From an uncultured Gammaproteobacteria bacterium (GTDB lineage Bacteria; Pseudomonadota; Gammaproteobacteria; HK1), in the NCBI GenBank assembly GCA_958295835.1, contig OY282378.1:947001-1011000 (forward strand): DNA of 64,000 nt, written 5' to 3'. Under the pieces are notes generated by a model. It worked only from the letters and a program-made list of their open reading frames with translations, searched no databases and was not told the origin of the DNA. A program made the translations under genes and the position numbers. This document shows, piece after piece, positions 9,378-18,055 of the stretch. How positions within the stretch are numbered: position 1 is the first letter of the stretch; each line of letters begins with the position of its first letter.

Positions 9378-9752
9378 ATGAGGACGATGCTGGCGATCGC
9401 CGCCGGGGGCGCCTGCGGCGCGCTCCTGCGCTTCTGGGTCACGCAGGGCGCACACGCCCTCTTCGGGCGGGGATTCCCGCTCGGCACCCTGGCCGTGAAC
9501 GTCACCGGATCGGTGGCGATGGGCGTCGCCTACGTCATGTTCTTCGAGCGTTACGACGTCGCGCCGGAATGGCGTGCCGCCCTGACCATCGGCTTCCTGG
9601 GCGCGTTCACCACGTTTTCGACCTTCTCGATGGACACCCTGCTGCTCATTCATCAGGGAGAGCACGTCAAGGCGGGGGCGAACGTCGCGCTGAGCGTCGC
9701 CCTGTGCCTCGCCGGGTGCTGGCTCGGCATGGTCGCGGCCCGGCAGCTCTGA
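9378..9752 (+). CDS. crcB: CrcB/Fluc fluoride ion channel
   Basis: Small (124 aa) four-helix inner-membrane protein that exports fluoride as a dual-topology dimer. The family signatures are present: GGACGALLRFW near the N-terminus, GTLAVNVTGS in helix 2 and GFLGAFTTFSTFS in helix 3, the last carrying the phenylalanines and the TM3 break that line the pore. The ATG at 9378 gives the normal family length; an upstream ATG at 9339 would add a non-conserved, charged tail. I looked for a crcB-motif fluoride riboswitch in 9251-9377 and did not find its conserved core. Confidence 0.92.
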   Translation: MRTMLAIAAGGACGALLRFWVTQGAHALFGRGFPLGTLAVNVTGSVAMGVAYVMFFERYDVAPEWRAALTIGFLGAFTTFSTFSMDTLLLIHQGEHVKAGANVALSVALCLAGCWLGMVAARQL

Positions 9753-9832
9753 CCCCCGATCGCAGGTGGCCGGACGGACGGCGGACCTGTCCTTCGCATG
9801 GATACGCGATCCTCCGGCCGGCGGGCCTGTCG

Positions 9833-10783
9833 TCACTCGCGCCGGTACGCGACCCCTTCGGCATCGAGAAACCGCACGATCACGTTCGTGGGCACGGCGA
9901 GGCCCATGTTCAGAAACTGGTGCTCCACGTGCTCCAGCCCCCCGCCGGGCGTCGCCGGATGGAAGCCGAGCGGATGGTGCATGGTATGGGACTGGATCCC
10001 CCACACCACCGCCTCGGCATCGAAGACCGGTCCGCCCATCTGTCCGACGAGGCTCGGCGAGGAGGTCTCGATGAAGGGGCTCAGCGTGCCCTCCCGGCTT
10101 CCCGGGGCCCGGGTGTTGACGATGCGCGTGAACATCCCGTCGAGGGGGAACATCGGCAGCGGCACCGAGCCGGCGGGCAGGGTGAACGTATCCGACCCCT
10201 CGTCGTAGATCGGCACGATCCGGACGAAGGGGAAGCCGAGCTTGCAAAGGCTCCGGCCGGGCGTGTAGTCCCCAGCGGGGTCCTTGAACACCGGGTAATG
10301 CGCGATGGAAGCCGGATCGAAGGGCTCCAGGCGCCCGAGGGCGAGATCCGCGTCGGGCAGCATCTTCGCTTCCACCAGGCGTGCACCGTCGGCGCCCCAC
10401 CACGCCGAGTGGTTGCGCACGGAGACGGCCCGCGGGCGGTCGAAGGTCCGCACGCCCTTCTTGCGGAAGCGCTTGTCCGCCACCGTGTCGTGCTGGAACT
10501 GCACCACGTTGTCCCGGTAGCCCCGGTGCGTGCGCACGCTCTCCTGCTGCTGACGCACGATGTCGAGAAGATGTCCCGCGGTGAGGATCCAGCCCTCGGC
10601 GTTGAGCACGACGTACGCGCCGACGGTGCTCTGGCACTCGCCCCGGGTGGTCCGGCTGGAGAGCACCAACGGCCGGGTGAAGCCGGCCGCGATGGGAACC
10701 GCCTTGCTGAACAACTGCGCCTCCCTGGCCCGCGTGCGAAGTGCCGCGTCCGCGGATGTCCGAATCGGGCTGATCCTCGCCAT
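9833..10783 (-). CDS. Trypsin-fold protein lacking the catalytic serine (probable pseudoprotease)
   Basis: A 316-aa protein with the chymotrypsin-like serine protease layout. The His region is GWILTAGHLLDI and the Asp region PDADLALGRL, both normal. At the nucleophile, where the family has GxSGGP, this protein reads VGQMGGPVFD, so Met replaces Ser; the codon is clearly ATG. The rest of the fold, including the following VVWGIQSHT strand, is intact, arguing for a retained binding role rather than decay. The ATG at 10783 is chosen because the N-terminal extension beyond it is low-complexity and unlike a protein. It is transcribed away from the S9 peptidase gene. No signal peptide is obvious. Confidence 0.7.
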   Translation of the reverse strand: MARISPIRTSADAALRTRAREAQLFSKAVPIAAGFTRPLVLSSRTTRGECQSTVGAYVVLNAEGWILTAGHLLDIVRQQQESVRTHRGYRDNVVQFQHDTVADKRFRKKGVRTFDRPRAVSVRNHSAWWGADGARLVEAKMLPDADLALGRLEPFDPASIAHYPVFKDPAGDYTPGRSLCKLGFPFVRIVPIYDEGSDTFTLPAGSVPLPMFPLDGMFTRIVNTRAPGSREGTLSPFIETSSPSLVGQMGGPVFDAEAVVWGIQSHTMHHPLGFHPATPGGGLEHVEHQFLNMGLAVPTNVIVRFLDAEGVAYRRE

Positions 10784-10880
10784 CCGGGCCGCGAAAGGCA
10801 ACGGCCGGGTGACGATCCCGGGACCCGCTGCCCTCTCTCCCTTGTCGGGCTCGACGATGTATCGTGTGTCCGCTCCGGCG

Positions 10881-10977
10881 TTCGGCCGGGGCCGGGACCC
10901 GGGGTGACGACGAGGCGGACAGCGCGGGATGATGCATGACGCGCTCGTTCGGCCGGGGCCGGGATGACGACGAGGCG
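10881..10977 (+). repeat. Imperfect tandem duplication in a divergent intergenic region
   Basis: The block TTCGGCCGGGGCCGGG followed by TGACGACGAGGCG occurs at 10881-10917 and again at 10948-10977, the second copy lacking eight bases between its halves. It lies between the divergent trypsin-fold and S9 peptidase genes. Confidence 0.7.
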
Positions 10978-11018
10978 AGGAGCTCGACGATGAGGCATTC
11001 GGTGCAGGGCCTGCCGGC

Positions 11019-12947
11019 ATGAGGACGCTTCCGTACGGGACCTGGCCGTCCCCGATCACCCCGGACGCTATCGTCGCCGACACCGTCCGGCTCTCGTCGG
11101 TCAGCCTGGACGCGGGCCGGATCGGCTGGCTCGAAGGGCGTCCCGGCGAAGGCGGGCGCAACGTCCTCGTCCGAGCCGGCGTTCGGAGCGATGCCACGGC
11201 ACGGCCCGCCGACATCACCCCCGCGCCGTTCAACGTGCGGTCGCGGGTTCACGAATACGGCGGCGGCGCGTATGCCGTCTCCGGGGACCGGATCTGGTTC
11301 TCGAACTACGAGGACGGCCGGGTCCATGCGCAGGCAGGCGCCGCCGCGCCGACCCCGGTGACGGTGGGAGGCACGTCCCGATTCGCGGATCTGACCGTCG
11401 ATCCCGCCCGGCGGCGCCTGCTCGCGGTACGCGAGACGCATCGTGACGGTGCGCCGCCGGTCAACGACCTGGTCGCGATATCCATCGACGACGGCTCCAT
11501 GAGAACACTCGCCTCGGGCCATGACTTCTTCGCGGCGCCGGCCCCCGGTCCCGACGGGCGCCGGCTCGCGTGGCTCGCCTGGGATCAGCCCGACATGCCC
11601 TGGGATGCGGCGGCCCTGTATCTCGCCGAGCTCGACCGGGACGGCGTTCCCGGTGCGCCGCTACGCATCGCGGGAGGGCCGGGGTGCGCGGCGTTCCAGC
11701 CGGCATGGTCGCCCGACGGCGCCCTGTGGTGCGTCGCCGATCCGGAAGGATGGTGGAACCTCCACCGTTGGCGCGATGGCGAGCTCCGGTGCATGTATCG
11801 GGCCGAAAGCGAGTTCGGAAAGCCGCTGTGGCAGCTCGGCACGACGACCTTCGGGTTCGATGCGGCCGGGCGCGTGGTCTGCACGTGGCGCAGCGGCGGC
11901 GCATGGCGGCTGGGCCGACTCGACCCGGACGGCGCCATGACCACGATTCCGCTGCCGTGGACAAGCATCGATTCGCTTGCGGTCGATGGATCGACCGCCG
12001 CGTTCATCGGCGGCGCGCCGGATCGGAGCGCCGCGGTGGTGAGCCTGGACCTCGAAACCGGGGAGACCCGCGTACATCGCGCATCGAGTGCGCTCTCGAT
12101 CGATGAGCGTGTGCTGTCGCGTCCCGTCGCGCTCGGCTACCCCACCGGAGGCGGGGAGGAGGTCGCGCACGGCTTCTACTACCCGCCGCGCAACGCGGCG
12201 TGCCGGGGGCCGGCCGGCGAGTCGCCGCCGCTGCTGGTCATGAGCCACGGCGGGCCGACCGGGGCGACCTCCGACACCCTGAATCCGATGACCCAGTTCT
12301 GGACGAGCCGCGGCTTCGCGGTGCTCGACGTCGATTACCGGGGCAGCACCGGATACGGCCGCGCGTATCGCGAGCGGCTCTACGGAGCGTGGGGCGTGGT
12401 CGACGTCGAGGACTGCGTCGCCGGCGCGTTGCACCTGGCCGAGACCGGCCGTGCCGATCGCGAGCGGCTCGCGATCCGGGGCAGCAGTGCCGGCGGCTAC
12501 AGCACGCTGGCCGCGCTCACGTTCCACGACGTCTTCCGGGCCGGGGCGAGCTACTACGGCATCTGCGACCTGGAGGTGCTCGCAGCCGACACCCACAAGT
12601 TCGAGGCGCGGTATCTCGATCGGCTCGTGGGCGCCTGGCCGGCGGAGCGCGACGTGTACCGCGCGCGCTCGCCGCTGCACCATGCCGCGCGGATTGGATG
12701 CCCGGTCATCTTCTTCCAGGGGCTCGACGACCGGGTGGTTCCCCCGAACCAGGCCGAGCTGATGGTGAACGCCCTCGACCGCCGGAGGCTGCCCGTGGCC
12801 TGTCTCATGTTCGAAGGGGAAGGACACGGCTTCCGCAAGGCCGCCACCATGCGCCGGTGCCTGGAGGCGGAACTCGCGTTCTATGCCCGGGTGTTCGGGT
12901 TCGAGCCGGCGGATACGCTGGCGCCCCTGGTCATCCGCAATCCGTAG
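11019..12947 (+). CDS. Prolyl oligopeptidase family (S9) dipeptidyl/acylaminoacyl-peptidase
   Basis: A 642-aa serine peptidase with an N-terminal beta-propeller (about residues 40-380) and a C-terminal alpha/beta-hydrolase domain. The catalytic Ser is in IRGSSAGGYSTLAAL, the Asp in FQGLDDRVVPPNQ and the His in FEGEGHGFRK; the oxyanion region VMSHGGPTGATSD is also typical. No signal peptide is seen, so it is likely cytoplasmic and trims short peptides. It is convergent with the following aminotransferase and shares a terminator hairpin with it. Confidence 0.93.
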   Translation: MRTLPYGTWPSPITPDAIVADTVRLSSVSLDAGRIGWLEGRPGEGGRNVLVRAGVRSDATARPADITPAPFNVRSRVHEYGGGAYAVSGDRIWFSNYEDGRVHAQAGAAAPTPVTVGGTSRFADLTVDPARRRLLAVRETHRDGAPPVNDLVAISIDDGSMRTLASGHDFFAAPAPGPDGRRLAWLAWDQPDMPWDAAALYLAELDRDGVPGAPLRIAGGPGCAAFQPAWSPDGALWCVADPEGWWNLHRWRDGELRCMYRAESEFGKPLWQLGTTTFGFDAAGRVVCTWRSGGAWRLGRLDPDGAMTTIPLPWTSIDSLAVDGSTAAFIGGAPDRSAAVVSLDLETGETRVHRASSALSIDERVLSRPVALGYPTGGGEEVAHGFYYPPRNAACRGPAGESPPLLVMSHGGPTGATSDTLNPMTQFWTSRGFAVLDVDYRGSTGYGRAYRERLYGAWGVVDVEDCVAGALHLAETGRADRERLAIRGSSAGGYSTLAALTFHDVFRAGASYYGICDLEVLAADTHKFEARYLDRLVGAWPAERDVYRARSPLHHAARIGCPVIFFQGLDDRVVPPNQAELMVNALDRRRLPVACLMFEGEGHGFRKAATMRRCLEAELAFYARVFGFEPADTLAPLVIRNP

Positions 12948-12965
12948 ACCGCCCCGGAGGAACGT

Positions 12966-12997
12966 GGATGCCGCGGGCGGCGTTGCCCGCGGCATCC
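12966..12997. terminator. Bidirectional intrinsic terminator-like hairpin
   Basis: GGATGCCGCGGGC at 12966-12978 pairs perfectly over 13 bases with GCCCGCGGCATCC at 12985-12997, leaving a 6-base loop. It sits between convergent genes (S9 peptidase ending at 12947 and aminotransferase ending at 13003), the usual place for a shared terminator. There is no clear U-tract. Confidence 0.75.
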
Positions 12998-13002
12998 GTG
13001 CA

Positions 13003-14355
13003 TCAGCCCGCGCCGAAGACCTCGTGCACCGAATCGCGCACGATGGCGACGATATCGTCGAGGATCGCGTTCGACACCATGATCGGGGGCGCGAGGCAGA
13101 TGACGTCCTCGCCCTTGAGCCGCGTGAAGAGCTTTCGGGAGATCATCGCCTTCATGAGCCTCGGACCGATCCCGTCCTCGGGGGTGAACTGAGCCTTGGT
13201 GGCGCGGTCCTTCACCACTTCGACACCGCACATGAGGCCCAGACCGCGTATGTCGCCGACGTTGGGATGGTTCGTGAGCGCATCCTTGAGACCTACCAGC
13301 AGCCGCTTGCCCTTCTCTCGAGCCTGGACGGGGAAATCCTCGCCTTCGATGATGTCGAGGGCCGCGAGCGCGACCGCGCAGCCGACGGGGTGGGCGCTGT
13401 AGGTGTAGGCGTGCATCCAGGGCTTTCCGCTGTCTTCCATGGCGTTCGCGATCCGGTCGCTCACCCCGATGCCGCCGAGCGGGAAGTAGCCCGACGTGAT
13501 CGCCTTCGCATACTGCATGAGGTCGGGCTGCACGCCCCAGTGCTCCAGCCCGAACATGCGGCCGGTGCGGCCGAAGCCGGTGATGACCTCGTCGGAGCAG
13601 AGCAGCACGTCGTACTGGTCGCAGATCTCGCGAATGCGTGGAAAGTAGTCGTCCTGAGGCGGGATGACCCCGCCCGCGCCGTGCACCGGCTCCGCGATGA
13701 ACATCGCGACGGTGTCGGGTCCCTCTTCGAGGATCTTCTTCTCCAGCTCGTTCGCGGCGGCGACGCCCTGGCTCACGCCCTCCGGCGCCTCGTACCGGTA
13801 TGGATAGGGCGACGGGATATGGGAAAAGCCCGGCACGCGCGGCTCGAACATCGGCCAGTACGCCGGAATGCCGGTCGCGCACATCGCGGCCAGGGTCACG
13901 CCGTGGTAGCCGAGCTCGCGCGAGATGACCTTGAACTTGCCCGGCTTGCCTCGGAGCTTCCAGTAGTAGCGGGCCATCTTGATGTTGGAGTCGGTCGACT
14001 CCCCGCCCCCGGAGGTGAAGTAGAAGCGGTTGATGTCCGGATAGGCGATCCGTGCGAGGCGCTCCGCGAGCTCGATCGCCTTGGGGTTCGAGCTGCCCGC
14101 GTACCCCGACGCGTAGCCGAGCGCGTTCATCTGCGCGGCCGCCGCATCCGCCAGCTCCCGGCGCCCGTTCCCGCAGGTGTTGTTCCACAGCCCCGCGAGC
14201 CCGTCGATGAACGCGTCGCCGTTGGCGTCGTAGAGCATCGCGCCCTCGCCGCGGGTCCAGACCCGGCCGTTCGCGTGCATGGGGCTGCTGTGCAGTGGGT
14301 GGATCAGGTGGCCTTGATCCCGCTCGATGAGCGCTGCGTTCACGTCGTTCGTCAT
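13003..14355 (-). CDS. Class III (omega) aminotransferase
   Basis: A 450-aa PLP-dependent fold-type I aminotransferase of the omega-amine or omega-amino acid group (putrescine, beta-alanine, taurine or similar donors, pyruvate acceptor). Recognisable blocks are the N-terminal HPLHSSPMHANGRVW, FYFTSGGGESTDSNIKMAR (cofactor phosphate), the Asp region CSDEVITGFGRTG and the PLP-lysine region YAKAITSGYFPLGG. The ATG at 14355 is preceded on the minus strand by GAGGAAG. Donor specificity cannot be read reliably; SpuC-like putrescine:pyruvate and related enzymes are the nearest in pattern. Confidence 0.9.
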   Translation of the reverse strand: MTNDVNAALIERDQGHLIHPLHSSPMHANGRVWTRGEGAMLYDANGDAFIDGLAGLWNNTCGNGRRELADAAAAQMNALGYASGYAGSSNPKAIELAERLARIAYPDINRFYFTSGGGESTDSNIKMARYYWKLRGKPGKFKVISRELGYHGVTLAAMCATGIPAYWPMFEPRVPGFSHIPSPYPYRYEAPEGVSQGVAAANELEKKILEEGPDTVAMFIAEPVHGAGGVIPPQDDYFPRIREICDQYDVLLCSDEVITGFGRTGRMFGLEHWGVQPDLMQYAKAITSGYFPLGGIGVSDRIANAMEDSGKPWMHAYTYSAHPVGCAVALAALDIIEGEDFPVQAREKGKRLLVGLKDALTNHPNVGDIRGLGLMCGVEVVKDRATKAQFTPEDGIGPRLMKAMISRKLFTRLKGEDVICLAPPIMVSNAILDDIVAIVRDSVHEVFGAG

Positions 14356-14489
14356 TGAGGGCTTCCTCTTCGTTTCCGGTGGGCCGCGACGGCCGGCCGG
14401 GCGTTGATGATCGTGTCGTAGCCTACCATTCGTGCCGATGTTTTCCATGCACGCGGCCCGAGGCCGGCCGCACCCTGATGCCCGCGCGA

Positions 14490-15311
14490 TCACCGTCCAT
14501 TTTCGAGCCCGGTTGCGAAGCGCGCGAGATAGTCCATGGCCCGGATCGCGCGCGAGCCGTACCACGACGCCATCTCTCCGTCGAAGAGCCGAATGGCGGG
14601 GCATCGCGCGCCGGCACGGGCGCGGACCTCCGCGACATGGCGCTCCTTGAACGGATACGGCTCGCTCGAGAGCAGCACCAGATCCACAGCGTCGAGAAGC
14701 TCCGCGGTGAGTGCGATCCGCGGGTAGCGCGGGCCGTTGTCGCCGCCGGCGGTCCGGAGATTGGCCAGCGCGAGGGTGCGAGACACGTAGGTGTCGCGCG
14801 AGACGGTCATCCAGGGATCACGCCAGATCAGGTAGAGGACCTGTCGCTCCGCCAGTCCGCCCACGGCGGATTCCAGCGCCGAGACGGCGTCTTCGAACCC
14901 GCGGCACAGGCGCTCCGTGGCCTCGCGGCCTGCAAAGATGCCGCCCACGAGCCGGTACAGGACCGGATTGTCCCGCGGGCGGAGCGGATGGGTGACGACG
15001 ACGTTGGGAACGAATCCGGCGAGGGCATCCGCGTCCTCGCGGCGGTTCTCGTCCACGTTCACGATGACGTGGGTCGGCTCCAACACACGAATGCGATCGA
15101 GGCGCGGGGTCTTGGTGCCCCCTACCCGCGGGACGTTCGCGACGCCGTCGCGCGGATGGATGCAGAACGGTGTACGACCGACCACCCGGTCCCCGACCCC
15201 GAGAGCGAAGAGAAGCTCGGTAATGCTGGGGACCAGGGAGACGATCCGTGCCTCGCCGGACGCGGGCGCGTGGGTCGTCCCGACCGCGTCGCACAGCGCC
15301 GGATCCGGCAT
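14490..15311 (-). CDS. BtuF-like helical-backbone metal/cobalamin receptor protein
   Basis: A 273-aa class III substrate-binding-protein fold. The N-terminal half has the signature RIVSLVPSITELLFALGVGDRVVGRT followed by the FCIHP segment, typical of BtuF and of helical-backbone metal receptors. No signal peptide or lipobox precedes it, which is unusual for a periplasmic receptor and seen in a subset of cytoplasmic-looking members. The ATG at 15311 overlaps the stop of the upstream DUF2889 gene by one base, so the two are co-translated. No BtuCD-type permease or ATPase is adjacent. Ligand unknown. Confidence 0.8.
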   Translation of the reverse strand: MPDPALCDAVGTTHAPASGEARIVSLVPSITELLFALGVGDRVVGRTPFCIHPRDGVANVPRVGGTKTPRLDRIRVLEPTHVIVNVDENRREDADALAGFVPNVVVTHPLRPRDNPVLYRLVGGIFAGREATERLCRGFEDAVSALESAVGGLAERQVLYLIWRDPWMTVSRDTYVSRTLALANLRTAGGDNGPRYPRIALTAELLDAVDLVLLSSEPYPFKERHVAEVRARAGARCPAIRLFDGEMASWYGSRAIRAMDYLARFATGLENGR

Positions 15312-15871
15312 CAGTCGCTGCCGGTGTAGAACTCCGGCCACTGCTCCTTCACCGCCGGGCTGTCGCTCGCCAGCGCGTGACAGGTGCCGAGAAACCGCGG
15401 GCGCTCCCGCCCCGCGTCCGCGCGGCCTTCCGCCTCCTCGAGGCGACGCCGCGCGGTCATGGTCTGAAACGCGGTGGTCGCGATCGGATCGACGAGCTCG
15501 ACGAGGTGGGTGCATCCCTGCACGCCGCCCACCCGCGCGCGCACCGCGCGCCGAAATCCGGGCCCGATCGTCAGGCCTTCCAGCCGCTTGAAATTCCCGG
15601 TGATCGCCGGACACATGCCGAACGGTCCGTAGTCCGTCACCGCCTCTACCTCATGGATCCGCATCGCGTCGTCGATGGTCAGGCGCAGCCACATCTCGTG
15701 CACGGGCTCGCCCGCCTCGACCTCGCCCCGGTGGCGGTTGGGAAAGGAATAGGTCTTGGTATCGACCATATGGCCCTCGATGTCCCACAGTCCGTCGCCT
15801 CGAAGATAGCCGCGGCATTCGACGTTGCGGGTATGAAGATGCGTTCTCGGGGCGGGCTCGGACAAGGGCAT
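15311..15871 (-). CDS. DUF2889 family protein
   Basis: A 186-aa protein matching the DUF2889 pattern: N-terminal RTHLHTRNVECRGYLRGDGLWDIEGHMVD, a central MWLRLTIDDAMRIHEVEAVTDYGPFGMCP and a C-terminal GCTHLVELVDPIATTAFQT. The conserved His, Glu and Cys residues suggest a small enzyme or ligand-binding domain, but no function is established. In other proteobacteria the family is often found near aromatic-degradation or acyl-CoA genes. It is translationally coupled to the BtuF-like gene downstream. Confidence 0.85.
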   Translation of the reverse strand: MPLSEPAPRTHLHTRNVECRGYLRGDGLWDIEGHMVDTKTYSFPNRHRGEVEAGEPVHEMWLRLTIDDAMRIHEVEAVTDYGPFGMCPAITGNFKRLEGLTIGPGFRRAVRARVGGVQGCTHLVELVDPIATTAFQTMTARRRLEEAEGRADAGRERPRFLGTCHALASDSPAVKEQWPEFYTGSD

Positions 15872-16033
15872 CGGCAGGTTGCTCGGCGGATGGGGCGGAG
15901 CGCGCGAAGGTACGGGCGGCGCACCGCGACGGTCAAGGCCCGATCCCGGCGGTCCGGAGCCGTTTCACGCCATGGATTGGCGCGAAGACCCGGCCAGCGT
16001 GAAGTCACCCTGCCGTCGGCCCGGGACCCCGCA

Positions 16034-16075
16034 TTGTCAGCGACAGGTGCGGCCACTATATTGTGCAGCGCACAA
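16034..16075 (+). promoter_or_regulatory. Sigma-70 promoter with overlapping palindromic operator upstream of phaC
   Basis: TTGTCA (16034-16039) and TATATT (16057-16062) form a -35/-10 pair with the ideal 17-base spacer, 64 bases before the phaC1 start. Overlapping the end of the -10 is TTGTGCAGCGCACAA (16061-16075), with perfect 6-base arms around AGC. Its position would let a bound repressor block transcription. The TGC/GCA half-sites resemble operators of the PHA regulator PhaR, but that assignment is an inference; no phaR gene is in the window. Confidence 0.65.
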
Positions 16076-16125
16076 ATCGGCCGAATCCAGGGAAACACGT
16101 CCGCAGGCGCATCCGAGGATCACGC

Positions 16126-17931
16126 ATGAATCATGATTCCGCAGAGGCGGCGCGCGCGCCGCGCGAGCCCGGGGTCACGTCCCGGCGACCCATTGGCCGC
16201 AATCCGGATACGGGGTCCCGGCAAGCGCCGGGTGCCGGACCGTTCGGTGCGTTCGGTGCGGATAGGTTCCTCGATCCGCTCCGCCTGAACGATGCAACGT
16301 GGCGGCTCGGGTCCCGACTCGCGGCCGATCCGTCACCTCTCGCCGACACTTGGCTCGATCTCGCCGAATCGTGGGGAAAGCTGTGGGCGTATGGCGCCGC
16401 CCGCATGGCCTGCGTCGATGTGGAGCCGGTCGCGCGTCCGGACGGGAACGATCGTCGTTTCCGGGACCCCGCCTGGGACGACGTCCCGTGGCTGGACGTC
16501 CTGAAGCAGGCATATCTCATCAACGCCCGCGCGTGCACTTCGCTGCCGGCCCAGGTCGCGGGACTCGACGCGCCCAGCCAGGATCGGCTCGGGTTCGCCG
16601 CCCGGCAGGTGACGGATGCGCTCGCTCCGACGAACTTCCTGCCGACCAACCCGGAAGCGATCCGTACCGCGGTCGAGTCGGGAGGAGCGAGCACGGTCAA
16701 CGGCATCAGGCAATTTCTCCGTGACCTCGACCCCGTGACCGGGAGGCTGGACGTGCGGATGTGCGCACCGGACGCCTTCGTGGTCGGCGAAAGCATCGCG
16801 ACCACGCCGGGCAAGGTGGTCTTCCGGAACGATCTCATGCAGCTCCTCCAGTACGCGCCGGCCACCCGGAGGGTACGCCGCCGGCCGATGCTCCTCATCC
16901 CGCCATGGATGAACAAGTTCTACGTGATGGACCTGCGCCCCGGAAACTCCATGGTCGAGTGGCTGGTGGGCCGGGGCCACACGGTGTTCATCATCTCGTG
17001 GGTGAACCCGGATTCGTCGCTGGCCGGCAAGGGGTTCGACGACTACATGCTCGAAGGGCCGCTCGCGGCGCTCGCGGCCATCGAGCGCGCCACCGGCGAA
17101 CGGGAGGTGAACGCGGTGGGCTACTGCCTCGGCGGGATCCTGCTGAGCGCGCTCTCGGCCTGGCTTCGGGCCCGGGGCGATACGAGGCTCGCGAGCACGA
17201 CGTACCTCGCGACGATGGTCGATTTCTCGGACGTGGGCGCGGTCGGAGTGTTCATCGACGAGGAAGGGCTCCCCGCCCTCGAATCCGCCATCTCGGCGCA
17301 AGGGTATCTCTCCGGGCAGCAGGTCGCGGACACCTGGCGGGCGGTGCGGGCCAACGATCTCGTCTGGTCCTTCTACGTCGACAGCTATCTGCTGGGCAAG
17401 GAGCCGCCCGCGCTCGACCTTCTGTTCTGGAACAGCGACCCGACGAACATGCCGGCCGCGATGCACACCTTCTTCATGCGCAACATGTACGTCGGGAACC
17501 GGCTGCGCGAACCGGGCGGACTCACCCTCGCGGGCGAGGCGATCGACGTCACCCGGATCACCACCCCGTCCTACGTGCTTTCGGCGGCCGAGGACCACAT
17601 CGCTCCGTGGAAGACGACCTACGAGACCACGCAGCTCTTCGCCGGCCCGGTGGAGTTCGTGCTCGGAGCGTCGGGACATATCGCAGGCGTCGTCAACCCC
17701 CCGACCAGGCACAAGTACGGGTACCGGACGGGCTCCGGCACCCCCGCTTCGCCCGAGGCGTGGCTCGCTGCCGCGCACGAGCACGAGGGTTCATGGTGGC
17801 CGCACTGGGACCGCTGGCTCGAGCCGTTCGGCGGTGGCGAGGTGCCGGCGCGGGTCCCCGGCGACGGCGGGCTGCCCGCGATCGAGGATGCGCCCGGGAG
17901 CTACGTGATGCGGCCGATGCCGAGGGATTGA
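16126..17931 (+). CDS. phaC: Class I polyhydroxyalkanoate synthase (first of two)
   Basis: Polymerises (R)-3-hydroxyacyl-CoA into PHA storage polyester on granules. At 601 aa it is class I length. The lipase-like box is GYCLGG, where Cys is the nucleophile that carries the growing chain; the catalytic Asp is in AAEDHIAPW and the His in GASGHIAGVVNPP. The conserved PPWMNKFYVMDLRPGNSMVEW and FIISWVNPD blocks are present. The ATG at 16126 is chosen over an upstream in-frame ATG at 16063 that overlaps the promoter/operator. A paralogue follows 124 bases downstream. phaA, phaB and phasin genes are not in the window. Confidence 0.95.
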   Translation: MNHDSAEAARAPREPGVTSRRPIGRNPDTGSRQAPGAGPFGAFGADRFLDPLRLNDATWRLGSRLAADPSPLADTWLDLAESWGKLWAYGAARMACVDVEPVARPDGNDRRFRDPAWDDVPWLDVLKQAYLINARACTSLPAQVAGLDAPSQDRLGFAARQVTDALAPTNFLPTNPEAIRTAVESGGASTVNGIRQFLRDLDPVTGRLDVRMCAPDAFVVGESIATTPGKVVFRNDLMQLLQYAPATRRVRRRPMLLIPPWMNKFYVMDLRPGNSMVEWLVGRGHTVFIISWVNPDSSLAGKGFDDYMLEGPLAALAAIERATGEREVNAVGYCLGGILLSALSAWLRARGDTRLASTTYLATMVDFSDVGAVGVFIDEEGLPALESAISAQGYLSGQQVADTWRAVRANDLVWSFYVDSYLLGKEPPALDLLFWNSDPTNMPAAMHTFFMRNMYVGNRLREPGGLTLAGEAIDVTRITTPSYVLSAAEDHIAPWKTTYETTQLFAGPVEFVLGASGHIAGVVNPPTRHKYGYRTGSGTPASPEAWLAAAHEHEGSWWPHWDRWLEPFGGGEVPARVPGDGGLPAIEDAPGSYVMRPMPRD

Positions 17932-18055
17932 CGTTCCCGGCCCACTTGGCGGCGATCGGTCTCGGCACGCAAAAGCCGTTCCCAATCCTGCCGAGCATGG
18001 TTTCGGTGCATACGCGGTGCGCATGAAGGCGGCATACGCCAGGAGGACTCGACCC

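Noticed and set aside
6860-9505. 881-codon minus-strand frame across serC and DUF1015
   Set aside because: Antisense to two clearly recognised genes; low-complexity composition typical of high-GC shadows.
15879-16136. Small + strand frame before phaC
   Set aside because: It overlaps the promoter and operator and ends in the phaC start; no ribosome site or family.
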